A stretch of 62,595 bases of DNA from Alphaproteobacteria bacterium (GTDB lineage Bacteria > Pseudomonadota > Alphaproteobacteria > Bin95): NCBI GenBank assembly GCA_030833925.1, contig JAURGE010000010.1, forward strand, positions 1 to 62,595, read 5' to 3'. The translations under genes and the position numbers were made by a program. This document shows, one piece after another, positions 53,775-62,133 of the stretch; the stretch's first letter is position 1, and every line of letters begins with the position of its first letter. The notes beneath the pieces were generated by a model. That model was not told the DNA's origin. It saw only the letters and a program-made list of their open reading frames with translations, and searched no databases.

Positions 53775-54935
53775 ATGACCGTTCAGAAAAGTGAAATAGA
53801 AGTCCGCATACTAGAGCGAGTTTCTGACGTCGCCCGCTCTGAGTGGGATGCTTGTGCCGGGCTTGATAACCCATTTTTGTGTCACGATTTTTTAAGTGCT
53901 CTTGAGGAAAGTCTCTCAGTATCAGCAGACGAAGGGTGGTTGCCTAGGCATATCGCTGTCTACGATGACGATGGAAGGCTCGCTGCGGCAATCCCCCTGT
54001 ATTTAAAGGGCCACTCTCAAGGTGAGTACATCTTTGACCACAGCTGGGCGCAAGCTTGGGAAAGGGCAGGTGGCCAGTATTACCCGAAGCTCTTGTCGGC
54101 AGTACCTTTCACGCCGGTGACTGGAAGGCGTTTTTTGGTTCGTCACGATCTAGATGAAACTTTGTACGAAAATAAACTCGTGCAGGCGCTGATCAAAGTC
54201 GTTGAGAAAACTGAAGTTGCTACTCTCCATGTTAATTTTTTAACGCACGGTGAATGGGAGCGAATGGGGAAATTAGGGTTTTTGCAGAGATCAGGACAAC
54301 AATTTCATTGGACCAATGCCAATTACAGAACATTCCAGGACTTCCTAGATGCGCTCTCAAGCCGGAAGCGTAAAAACATTCGAAAAGAGCGTGAAGCAGT
54401 AGCTGCTCAAGGCGTTAATATGAGAGTTTTTACCGGGGATAGCCTCAAGACAGAGCACTGGGATGCATTTTATCGCTTTTATAGAAATACGACTGACCGA
54501 AAATGGGGATGGGATTATTTAAAGCGACCTTTTTTCTCCTATCTCCATGAACGGATGTCCGACCGTGTTGCATTGATAATGGCGGAGCATGAGGGCCAAT
54601 GGGTTGCAGGCGCTTTGAATTTGATTGGCTCAGATACGCTTTATGGCCGTAATTGGGGTTGTACCGAGAACTTTAAAAATTTGCATTTCGAGACCTGCTA
54701 TTACCAGGCGATAGATTTTGCGATCCAACGTGGCTTGAAAAGAGTAGAGGCAGGTGCTCAAGGTCAACATAAATTGCAGCGGGGTTACCTACCTGTCGAA
54801 ACCTACAGTATTCACTACATTGCTGACCAAAATTTTCGTCGTGCAGTCGGAGATTTCCTAAAGAGAGAACGGCAGGCTGTCGGTGAAGAGATAGAATTTC
54901 TTGAGGAGTTTTCTCCCTTCAAAAAAAGTGGTTAG
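53775..54935 (+). CDS. GNAT-superfamily protein of the COG3146 (DUF482) type
   Basis: The 386-residue protein belongs to the COG3146/DUF482 group, called peptidogalycan biosynthesis-like proteins on weak grounds. Typical blocks are NPFLCHDFLSALEES (about 32), DHSWAQAWERAGGQYYPKLLSAVPFTPVTGRRFLV (about 86-120), SSRKRKNIRKEREA (about 195-208) and GAQGQHKLQRGYLP (about 333-346). It is expected to transfer an acyl or aminoacyl group; substrate is unknown. It lies 24 bp after the RidA gene, so the two are likely co-transcribed. Confidence 0.9.
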   Translation: MTVQKSEIEVRILERVSDVARSEWDACAGLDNPFLCHDFLSALEESLSVSADEGWLPRHIAVYDDDGRLAAAIPLYLKGHSQGEYIFDHSWAQAWERAGGQYYPKLLSAVPFTPVTGRRFLVRHDLDETLYENKLVQALIKVVEKTEVATLHVNFLTHGEWERMGKLGFLQRSGQQFHWTNANYRTFQDFLDALSSRKRKNIRKEREAVAAQGVNMRVFTGDSLKTEHWDAFYRFYRNTTDRKWGWDYLKRPFFSYLHERMSDRVALIMAEHEGQWVAGALNLIGSDTLYGRNWGCTENFKNLHFETCYYQAIDFAIQRGLKRVEAGAQGQHKLQRGYLPVETYSIHYIADQNFRRAVGDFLKRERQAVGEEIEFLEEFSPFKKSG

Positions 54936-54994
54936 GTGGCTGCTATTGCGAAAATGTTTTCAATAATTAGATAGTTGTAGGAAGCCGAAAGCCC

Positions 54995-55090
54995 ATGTCA
55001 TCATCTTATCAAGTGGATGACTTTACCTGGATCCCAAACATGTCGAGTTTTGGTGTCCAGTGGCTCATATGTCCCGGTCTGTGGCTGTAA
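54995..55090 (+). other. Possible short leader reading frame before the MFS gene
   Basis: A 31-codon frame begins with ATG 54995 after a GTAGGAAG stretch and ends with TAA at 55088-55090, five bases before ATG 55096 of the exporter gene. The peptide resembles nothing known. The spacing would allow translational coupling to an exporter start that itself lacks a good ribosome-binding site. The evidence is the Shine-Dalgarno and spacing only. Confidence 0.3.
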
Positions 55091-55095
55091 ATTAT

Positions 55096-56475
55096 ATGTC
55101 AGGTCGCGGAAGTCGAGCTATTGCAGGCCTTGCTGTGATAGGGTGTGGCGTCGCCGTAGGTCCATTAGATACAGCAGTAAACATCGCTTTTCCGGCAATT
55201 GTTGGAGATTTTCAATTACCCCTCGAAATGATCCAATGGATCATAATTTGTTATGTTCTGACCTACTCCAGTCTGACTTTGGTCGCGGGAAAACTAGGGG
55301 ATCGGTACGGGCGACGGAGAATATTTAAAATTGGCCTAGTAGCCAGCTGTGTTGGCCTTGCCGCGTGCTCACTAGCACCAACCTATGGAGCATTGCTGCC
55401 AGCAAGAGTTGCTCAAGGTTTGGGAACGGCGCTCGCTATTGCTTGCGGGCCAGCGCTTGCTACGTCTCTTTATCCTGAAAGTCAGCGGAGTCGGGTAGTC
55501 GGATACTACGCCGCAATGTTTGCTGCTGCGGGAGCATTGGGCCCAATAATCGGTGGTGCTTTGGCGGATGCTTTTGGTTGGCAGGCGGTTTTTTGGTTTC
55601 GAATTCCATTGGCTTGCTCAGTTCTTGCGCTTGTTTGGTTGTTACCGGCAGACCGACATAATTCAGATAGAGAAAAGCCATTCGACTTTTTGGGCGCTTT
55701 TCTTCTTGTTGTCATGCTTGCAGGTCTTGCTGTAGCTCTCAGCCTTGCTAGGTGGAGCCGGACCACGGAAGCCATATTTGTGGCACTAATGGTATTCGTT
55801 ACATTGGTCGTGTTTGTTAGAGTTGAGCGAACGGCAGCAGATCCTGTTCTGCGGATTGATGCTTTTAGAAATTTACGATTTTGTATTTTAAATTTCCTAA
55901 ATGTAATCGTCTGCGGGGCAACCTTCACCCCGTTGCTTTTTACCCCTTTCTTTTTGACCCAGCATGCTGGATTTGATGCGGCGGCGGGAGGTTTAGCTCT
56001 CGCGATGGGTGCTTGTGGGACAACGATTGCCGCAGCATTAGCCGGTCAGCTAATCGAGCGAGTATCTGGAGGGGTGGTGGCTATAGTCGGTGCAGGCCTA
56101 GCGGCCTGCGGCCTTGGACTGGTTGGCCAGGTGCAGGTAGATGGAAGCTTGATGGAGGTCATTCTTACTCTTGCAATAGCAGGCATTGGCCTAGGTTTTG
56201 TTCAGACTGCTTACTTAGATGGTGTTACGGGCCTATTGCCAGAAAAAGACCGAGGCGTTGCAGGCGGACTAACTATGGTAACCAGAACTATTGGCGTCAT
56301 TGCAGCCGCGTCTATGCTAACTTTGCTTTTCAGTCAGGTGGAGACTACTGCATTAGGGGGTGGTTTGGCATCGGCAGACGCCTTTTTAAAGGGCTACAGC
56401 ATGGTGTTTTCAGTTGCTGCCTCTGCTGCAGTCTTTGGTGCTGTGTTAGCTTTGGCCCTCTACCGTCCCAGATAA
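55096..56475 (+). CDS. MFS exporter, DHA2-type (fourteen-helix)
   Basis: The protein, 459 residues from ATG 55096, is a major facilitator superfamily drug-type exporter. It has LDTAVNIAFPAIVGDFQ in the first helix, KLGDRYGRRRIFKIGL (motif A) at about residues 71-86 and QGLGTALAIACGPAL (about 115), with some fourteen hydrophobic segments. The start is uncertain: GTG 55060 and ATG 55069 add up to twelve residues, but 55096 gives the normal short N-terminal tail and follows a small upstream frame. Substrate is unknown. The YrdC-like gene follows 27 bp later. Confidence 0.92.
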   Translation: MSGRGSRAIAGLAVIGCGVAVGPLDTAVNIAFPAIVGDFQLPLEMIQWIIICYVLTYSSLTLVAGKLGDRYGRRRIFKIGLVASCVGLAACSLAPTYGALLPARVAQGLGTALAIACGPALATSLYPESQRSRVVGYYAAMFAAAGALGPIIGGALADAFGWQAVFWFRIPLACSVLALVWLLPADRHNSDREKPFDFLGAFLLVVMLAGLAVALSLARWSRTTEAIFVALMVFVTLVVFVRVERTAADPVLRIDAFRNLRFCILNFLNVIVCGATFTPLLFTPFFLTQHAGFDAAAGGLALAMGACGTTIAAALAGQLIERVSGGVVAIVGAGLAACGLGLVGQVQVDGSLMEVILTLAIAGIGLGFVQTAYLDGVTGLLPEKDRGVAGGLTMVTRTIGVIAAASMLTLLFSQVETTALGGGLASADAFLKGYSMVFSVAASAAVFGAVLALALYRPR

Positions 56476-56502
56476 GGGACAAAATTTCGCAGGAGTTCAC
56501 CT

Positions 56503-57213
56503 ATGCTTTCGGAAACACCGTTCATGGCTGCAGAGGCTGACAGGGCCTTTGAAGTTCTGAAGGCCGGCGGTATTGCGATTATGCCGATGGATGTTGGCTA
56601 CTCTGCGATAGGAGGTTCTTACTCTGCGCTGCGGCGTATATTTGACGCAAAACGCCGCGAGCCTACTAAGTTCAACGCTATGATCGGGGACTGTGAACTC
56701 GCCCGCGAACTTTATTTGTTACCGGGTCTAAGTTGGGATGTTTTTGATGCAATAACTCGAGACGATGATTTGCCGTTGGGTGTTATTGGACCGTGCCGCA
56801 TGGATCATCCAATGCTCGCTTCTATGGAGCCGGAAGCGCTTAGGATGTCGACGAAGGATAATACCCTTTGCATGTTGACTAATGCTGGACCATTTCATGC
56901 AGCTATATCCCGCCGTAGTCGAGAAGCTAGCCACCCTCTTTTTGGATCCTCAGCTAATCTCTCTATGCAGGGAACAAAGTTTCGTGCCGTTGAAATCGAA
57001 CCAGACATTCTTGCTATCGCAGACGTTGTAATCGACCATGGACTGCGAAAATTTTGGCCTTACCAGGCCTCTTCAACCTTATTGAACTTGATAACTTTTG
57101 AGGTGGTACGTTTTGGCTCTGGCTATGAATTGATTCAGGACACGCTAGAACGGCGCTTTAATATCAATTTGCCTGCAGCCCCTTCGCCCCTTCGAATTCA
57201 GGGAAGAGATTAG
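56503..57213 (+). CDS. YrdC/Sua5-like protein with altered active-site loop
   Basis: The 236-residue protein has the YrdC-like fold used by threonylcarbamoyl-AMP synthases and HypF. The family loop PTDTVYGL reads PMDVGYSAIGG (28-38), the basic AKRREPTKF segment lies near 49-57, and the SSANLS motif is at about 150. Key loop residues differ, so a housekeeping tRNA role is unlikely; it may carbamoylate or bind something else. AGGAG precedes ATG 56503. Its stop codon overlaps the start of the D-aminoacylase gene by one base (TAGTG), tightly linking the two. Confidence 0.88.
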   Translation: MLSETPFMAAEADRAFEVLKAGGIAIMPMDVGYSAIGGSYSALRRIFDAKRREPTKFNAMIGDCELARELYLLPGLSWDVFDAITRDDDLPLGVIGPCRMDHPMLASMEPEALRMSTKDNTLCMLTNAGPFHAAISRRSREASHPLFGSSANLSMQGTKFRAVEIEPDILAIADVVIDHGLRKFWPYQASSTLLNLITFEVVRFGSGYELIQDTLERRFNINLPAAPSPLRIQGRD

Positions 57214-58679
57214 TGCTAACGAGAGAGCATTTCGATGTAATACTAGCTGGTGGTGACCTAATCGATGGTTCAGGATCCTCACGGTTTGTCGCTGATGTGG
57301 GCATCCTCGGAGATCACGTTGCTGCCATTGGTGACCTTTCTGATGCGTCTGCTGATGAGCGCCTTGATGTGTCCGGTAAAGTCGTGGCGCCAGGTTTCAT
57401 TGATGCTCACACCCATGACGATCGTTTGCTCTTTGCAGATCCGGCAATGAAGCCAAAATCATCTCAGGGTGTTACAACGGTGATAGTTGGCAATTGCGGC
57501 GTCAGCCTCGCGCCATTCTCAGCTCCAGGCCGACCAAAACCTCCTTTGGATTTGATTTTTGGTCTAGACCCAGTTCGCTTTCCAACTTTTTCTGGTTTTC
57601 TTGATGCAGTTGATCGGCAGCCTGCTGCAACCAACGCAGCATTCCTTATTGGACACCAGACGGTGCGTGTCCGTGAGGTGGTCGATCTCAACCGGCCAGC
57701 CGAATATGACGAAATTTTAGCTATGCGATCCCATGTGGCGGAGGCCATGGAAGCGGGAGCTATAGGACTTTCAACTGGGTTGTTTTACCCTCCAGCTCGC
57801 GCTGCAACTACTGATGAAGTTGTAGCATTGACCGAAGTAGCTGCTGCTGCTGGCGGACTTTACGCTACACACCTTCGCGACGAAGGCGCAAAGCTATTAG
57901 ATTCAGTGAAAGAGGCGCTTGAAATAGGTCGCAGAACGAATGCTCCCGTTGTATTGTCTCATCATAAGGCCTCAGGTGTTGCAAATCATGGAAAAGTCAA
58001 AGAGTCGTTACCTTTAATTCGGGAGGCTCGTAAGTCCCAGAAGGTAGCGTTAGACGTTTATCCGTACATAGCTAGTTCAACAGTTCTATTATCAGAGCGT
58101 GTGGCTGACTCATCAAAAGTTCTCATTACATGGTCTGAGCCGATGCCCGAGGCAGCAGGTCGTGATTTAGCTGAACTTGCGATGGAGTATCAGCAAAGTC
58201 CCATTGCTATGGTCTCCCGCTTGCAGCCTGCAGGCGCAATCTACTTTTCTATGGCTGAGGATGATGTTCGAGAGGTTATATCCTTCGAAGATGTTATGAT
58301 TGGATCTGATGGGATTCCTCATGACGAGAAGCCTCACCCTCGACTTTGGGGAACCTTTCCTCGCATCCTTGGTTACTACGTACGAGAGGTAGGTTTGTTT
58401 TCACTGGAGGAGGCCGTTCGACGAATGACTTCTCTACCCGCTTCCGTTTTTGGCCTCAAAGACCGCGGCTGCATCCGTGAGGGTGCTTATGCAGATATAA
58501 CAATTTTCAACCCTGAGACTATTATCGACAGTGCTAACTTTGATAGCCCTACGCAGCCTGCTGAAGGAATTCTAGCAGTGATGACGAACGGAACTTTTAT
58601 TTGGAGAAATGGCAAGCCCACAGGAGCTCGTCCCGGCCGTGCTCTCCGTCTTCGTGATCAGGTGATGCCGAAAAACTAA
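57213..58679 (+). CDS. N-acyl-D-amino-acid deacylase family amidohydrolase
   Basis: The 488-residue protein is a metal-dependent amidohydrolase. Metal ligands include His66 and His68 in GFIDAHTHDDRLLF, later histidines in ATHLRDEGAKL and VLSHHKASG, and the aspartate in MIGSDGIPHDEKPHPRLWGTFPR (about 366). It fits D-aminoacylases, which remove N-acyl groups from D-amino acids; some relatives act on N-acyl-D-glutamate or aspartate or on dihydropyrimidine-type rings. GTG 57213 overlaps the previous stop. The partner YrdC-like gene and the exporter upstream suggest one operon. Confidence 0.93.
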   Translation: MLTREHFDVILAGGDLIDGSGSSRFVADVGILGDHVAAIGDLSDASADERLDVSGKVVAPGFIDAHTHDDRLLFADPAMKPKSSQGVTTVIVGNCGVSLAPFSAPGRPKPPLDLIFGLDPVRFPTFSGFLDAVDRQPAATNAAFLIGHQTVRVREVVDLNRPAEYDEILAMRSHVAEAMEAGAIGLSTGLFYPPARAATTDEVVALTEVAAAAGGLYATHLRDEGAKLLDSVKEALEIGRRTNAPVVLSHHKASGVANHGKVKESLPLIREARKSQKVALDVYPYIASSTVLLSERVADSSKVLITWSEPMPEAAGRDLAELAMEYQQSPIAMVSRLQPAGAIYFSMAEDDVREVISFEDVMIGSDGIPHDEKPHPRLWGTFPRILGYYVREVGLFSLEEAVRRMTSLPASVFGLKDRGCIREGAYADITIFNPETIIDSANFDSPTQPAEGILAVMTNGTFIWRNGKPTGARPGRALRLRDQVMPKN

Positions 58680-58978
58680 TTTATTTAGCGGCTTAGAATT
58701 TAGCATGTATTTGCAAGTATGCTGAGAGCCGAAAGGGTTACGCTTTCAATGACCTTGATGGTGGCGATATCACGTTTTCAAACAACTTCCATTGAAGAAA
58801 TTTAGCGCATTTTTTTGGCAGCTCTTAGGCAAGCTAAAAGGGCGTTTATCCACTCGTTTATAGCCTAGGACTTTCGACAGAATGGTGCGTGAGCTATATG
58901 TCGAGGTTAGACAAAACGGCCACGCGGTTGATCTAGCGTCTTAGTTCTTCCGGTCGACACAAAGGATGCCGCCACGAC
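58680..58978 (+). other. Intergenic region before ctpA, no gene seen
   Basis: The 299-bp stretch lacks a supportable coding frame, tRNA or known riboswitch. In many Alphaproteobacteria an envC-like gene precedes ctpA; no remnant of it could be read here. The ctpA promoter should be in this segment. Confidence 0.45.
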
Positions 58979-60265
58979 ATGCGATGGATTGCAATTGCCG
59001 CTGCAACTGCTTTGGGATTTTTCACTTTTGGGCAGGTGCAAGCTGAGTCCTCTAAAAGTGCCAGAGATACCTATAAGCAGTTAGAACTTTTCGGAACAGT
59101 CCTTGATCGCATTCGTGCTGATTACGTTGAAGAAGTTAGCGATGCCGAGCTAATTAAAGCAGCCATAGACGGTATGTTGTCCTCTCTTGATCCTCACTCT
59201 TCATATCTTGACGAAGAGGATCGTGAGCGCCTTGACGTTGATACACGTGGTGAATTTGGAGGTCTTGGTATCGAAGTCACAATGGAGGGCGGTTATGTTA
59301 AGGTCGTATCTCCAATAGACGACACACCGGCTGCGAAAGCAGGCCTTAAGCCAAATGACCTTATAATCGCTTTGGACGGTAAAAGTGTTCGGGGTATGGC
59401 GTTGAGTGACGCTGTAAAGCTTATGCGTGGTAAGGTGGGAGAAAAAATCAAACTCACTGTTCGTCGTGGGGAGGCCCCCCCTTTTGACGTCGAAATTATA
59501 AGGGATGTTATCAAAGTAAGTCCTGTGCGTGCGAGAGCAGAGGGTAAAGTTGGTTACATTAGGGTCTCAAGCTTTAGCCGTCAGACAGAGCCAAACCTGG
59601 TGAAGGCTGTCAAACAACTGCGAGATGAAATAGGGACAGATATTGAGGGTTTCATTCTTGACCTGCGGAACAACCCCGGTGGCCTTCTCGATCAAGCGAT
59701 TTCGGTATCTGATGCCTTCTTAGAAAAAGGGGAAATTGTTTCAACTAGAGGTCGAGAAAAGGAAAAAGCCCAGCGTTACAACGCAGAATCTGGAGATATC
59801 ACCGATGGTTTGCCTCTGGTTGTATTAATCAACGGCGGATCGGCTTCTGCTTCAGAGATCGTCGCTGGAGCCCTTCATGACCATAATCGCGCAATTCTAA
59901 TTGGAGAGCGGACTTTCGGAAAAGGTTCTGTCCAAACAATTCAGCGCATACCTGGTCATGGAGCAATCCGTTTAACTATTGCTAGGTATTACACGCCCTC
60001 AGGAATCTCAATTCAAGCGAAGGGAATTGAGCCTGACATTATCGTTCCGCCGGCGAAAATAGAGGCAATAGACACGTCGGGTCGACGTCGCGAAGCTGAT
60101 TTAGATGGAGCCTTAGATCGCTCGGAAGAAAAATCAGAGAAGGCACCGCCTTTAACCCTAGAAGAAAAAGAAGCAAAAGCGGCAGCTCAGGATTATCAAT
60201 TAATCCGAGCTCTTGACGTACTGCGTGGTATTTCATTGTACCGACAATCGGCTTTAAGCAAGTAG
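58979..60265 (+). CDS. ctpA: Carboxy-terminal processing protease (S41 family)
   Basis: CtpA is a periplasmic serine protease that trims envelope proteins and hydrolases. The 428-residue protein has a signal peptide (MRWIAIAAATALGFFTFGQVQA), a PDZ domain (about 85-170, with GGLGIEVTMEGGYVKVVSPID), and the S41 catalytic part with Ser in NGGSASASEIVAGAL (about 290) and Lys in GERTFGKGSVQ (about 317). Length is typical. The gene normally lies between envC and a divergent polysaccharide deacetylase gene and rppH; the deacetylase gene is missing here. Confidence 0.96.
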   Translation: MRWIAIAAATALGFFTFGQVQAESSKSARDTYKQLELFGTVLDRIRADYVEEVSDAELIKAAIDGMLSSLDPHSSYLDEEDRERLDVDTRGEFGGLGIEVTMEGGYVKVVSPIDDTPAAKAGLKPNDLIIALDGKSVRGMALSDAVKLMRGKVGEKIKLTVRRGEAPPFDVEIIRDVIKVSPVRARAEGKVGYIRVSSFSRQTEPNLVKAVKQLRDEIGTDIEGFILDLRNNPGGLLDQAISVSDAFLEKGEIVSTRGREKEKAQRYNAESGDITDGLPLVVLINGGSASASEIVAGALHDHNRAILIGERTFGKGSVQTIQRIPGHGAIRLTIARYYTPSGISIQAKGIEPDIIVPPAKIEAIDTSGRRREADLDGALDRSEEKSEKAPPLTLEEKEAKAAAQDYQLIRALDVLRGISLYRQSALSK

Positions 60266-60430
60266 ACGGTTTGGTTTCTTGGAAAAACTGCTTTGTGCAA
60301 GAAGTCACTGCCCACGTTAGGGAAATAATTTGCTTAATGGATCGAAGATATACTGGATGCAACTATAGCAATTGCGCGCGCGATCTAATGCCGTTTGCTA
60401 AAAGAGCTGTGAGCCATAAGGAGAGTGATT

Positions 60431-60928
60431 ATGTCAGCGTTGCCACCCGCTGTAGGTGATGGTTATCGGCCATGTGTTGGGTTGATGGTGGCAGCTCCAG
60501 GGCGAGGCATATTTATTGGTCGCCGCACTGGCATTGTAGGAGGCTGGCAAATGCCCCAGGGGGGTATAGACGAGGGAGAAACACCTGAAGCCGCTGCCCT
60601 CCGGGAGTTGGAAGAAGAAACAGGCCTCACCGACGCTTCCATTATAACGGCCCACCCTGATTGGCTCGAATATGACTTGCCGAGCTGGGCACTTCGCAAG
60701 GGGCCACGAGCCCGCTGGATTGGGCAAACCCAGAAATGGTTTTTGCTTCGTTACGATGGCCCAGACTCCGCTGTAGATTTGGCTCGCCATGAAATTGAGT
60801 TTGATGAGTGGCGCTGGGCAAAACCGCAGGAGGCTCTCAACGCAATAGTCGACTTCAAGCGCGGTGTTTATGAAAAAGTGATGGATGAGCTAGCAGCACC
60901 AGCCGAAGCTATAATCGCGGGGAAATAG
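60431..60928 (+). CDS. rppH: RNA pyrophosphohydrolase (Nudix)
   Basis: RppH removes pyrophosphate from the 5' end of mRNA, starting decay. The 165-residue protein has the Nudix box GGIDEGETPEAAALRELEEETGL (about 44-66), a PQGGID motif preceding, and W40-Q-M-P typical of RppH. ATG 60431 follows AAGGAGAGTG at seven bases; GTG 60425 is an upstream alternative. It is followed after 2 bp by a CoA-transferase gene, an unusual partner, and lies 165 bp after ctpA. Confidence 0.95.
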   Translation: MSALPPAVGDGYRPCVGLMVAAPGRGIFIGRRTGIVGGWQMPQGGIDEGETPEAAALRELEEETGLTDASIITAHPDWLEYDLPSWALRKGPRARWIGQTQKWFLLRYDGPDSAVDLARHEIEFDEWRWAKPQEALNAIVDFKRGVYEKVMDELAAPAEAIIAGK

Positions 60929-60930
60929 AT

Positions 60931-62133
60931 ATGAGCGATCGGCCATTGCCGCTTAAGGGTGTTAAAGTTCTTGAATTTTGCCAGACCATAATGGGCCCTA
61001 CAGCTGGCCTGTTATTGGCAGACCTGGGCGCGGACGTAATAAAGATCGAGCCAGCGCCGGGTGGGGACAAAACCCGCAAACTCTCAGGTTTTGCCGCTGG
61101 CTTTTTTGCTGGTTTCAACAGAAATAAACGTTCAATTGCTCTCGATCTCAAGTCGGTGGAAGGACGTGCAATAGCTCATAGGCTAGTTGAGTCTGCTGAT
61201 GTTGTCATTGAGAACTATGCTCCCGGAACTATGGCTAAACTTGGCTGCGATTATGAGACTCTAAAATCGATTAATGCCCGGCTTATATTTTGCGCACTTA
61301 AAGGATTTTTGTCTGGCCCTTATGAAAATAGACTGGCGTTAGATGAGGTCGTCCAGTTCATGGCCGGTATGTCATATATGACAGGTCCCCCTGGGCGCCC
61401 ACTTCGTGCTGGAGCCAGTGTTATTGATATCATGGGTGGCTCATATGCAGTCATAGGTATCCTATGTGCTCTTAGGGAACGGGAAGAGACAGGTAAGGGA
61501 CAATTTATAAAGTCAGCACTCTTCGAATCTACCGCTTTTTTGATGACGCAACATCTTGCTGGTGAGGTTGTAACTGGAAGAGAAACCCCACCCATGCCTG
61601 CCCGGTTGGGCGCTTGGTCGGTTTATGAGCCATTTGAGACTAAGGATGGTCGAATGGTATTTATTGGACTTACAAGTGACAATCACTGGCGGAGGTTTCG
61701 GGACCATTTTGGTCTAGAACACCTCAAAAATGATCCTGATTTTGCGACAAATGAAAGCCGGGTTGCCATCAGAGACAAGCTTTTGCCAATTGTTGCGAAA
61801 ATTGCCAAGAACTTTGAACACGATGAACTTCTGGAAGTTCTTGAGAGAATTGAGGTTCCATTTTCGCCAGTGGCTCGCCCAAGCGATCTTTTCGAAGATG
61901 CCCAACTTAACTTCAACGGCAGAATGTTATCGGTAGAGATGCCAAATGGTGAGGTTGCAAAGCTCCCAAGACTACCAATCGAAGTTGGTGAGCATGATTT
62001 TGGCCTCCGTCGACAGCCACCGTCTATCGGCGCTCATACTCACGAAATTCTTATCGATGCCGGCTTAAGCGAAACTGAAATCCATATGCTGGCTGCTTCT
62101 GGGACGGTCAAGCTGGGTGGGGACGAAGGTTAA
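60931..62133 (+). CDS. CaiB/BaiF CoA-transferase family protein (normal layout)
   Basis: This 400-residue class III CoA-transferase has the usual order: LKGVKVLEFCQTIMGPTAGLLLADLGADVIKIEPAPGGD (about 8-46), NKRSIALDLKSVEGRAIAHRLVESADVVIENYAPGTMAKLG (about 66-106), the catalytic aspartate in LDEVVQFMAG, and the late DGRMVFIGLTSDNHWRRFRDHFG small-domain stretch (about 236). It transfers CoA among acids such as succinate and an unknown acid. It starts 2 bp after rppH and overlaps the zapE start (TAATG), so it is read with both. It is a useful comparison for the rearranged protein at 32703. Confidence 0.94.
   Translation: MSDRPLPLKGVKVLEFCQTIMGPTAGLLLADLGADVIKIEPAPGGDKTRKLSGFAAGFFAGFNRNKRSIALDLKSVEGRAIAHRLVESADVVIENYAPGTMAKLGCDYETLKSINARLIFCALKGFLSGPYENRLALDEVVQFMAGMSYMTGPPGRPLRAGASVIDIMGGSYAVIGILCALREREETGKGQFIKSALFESTAFLMTQHLAGEVVTGRETPPMPARLGAWSVYEPFETKDGRMVFIGLTSDNHWRRFRDHFGLEHLKNDPDFATNESRVAIRDKLLPIVAKIAKNFEHDELLEVLERIEVPFSPVARPSDLFEDAQLNFNGRMLSVEMPNGEVAKLPRLPIEVGEHDFGLRRQPPSIGAHTHEILIDAGLSETEIHMLAASGTVKLGGDEG

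Noticed and set aside
58720-58760. A GCTGAGAGCC...GGGTTACGC stretch recalling a TPP riboswitch
   Set aside because: The later conserved elements of the thi-box (GAACCTGAT and the following stem) are absent, and the next gene, ctpA, is not a thiamine gene.
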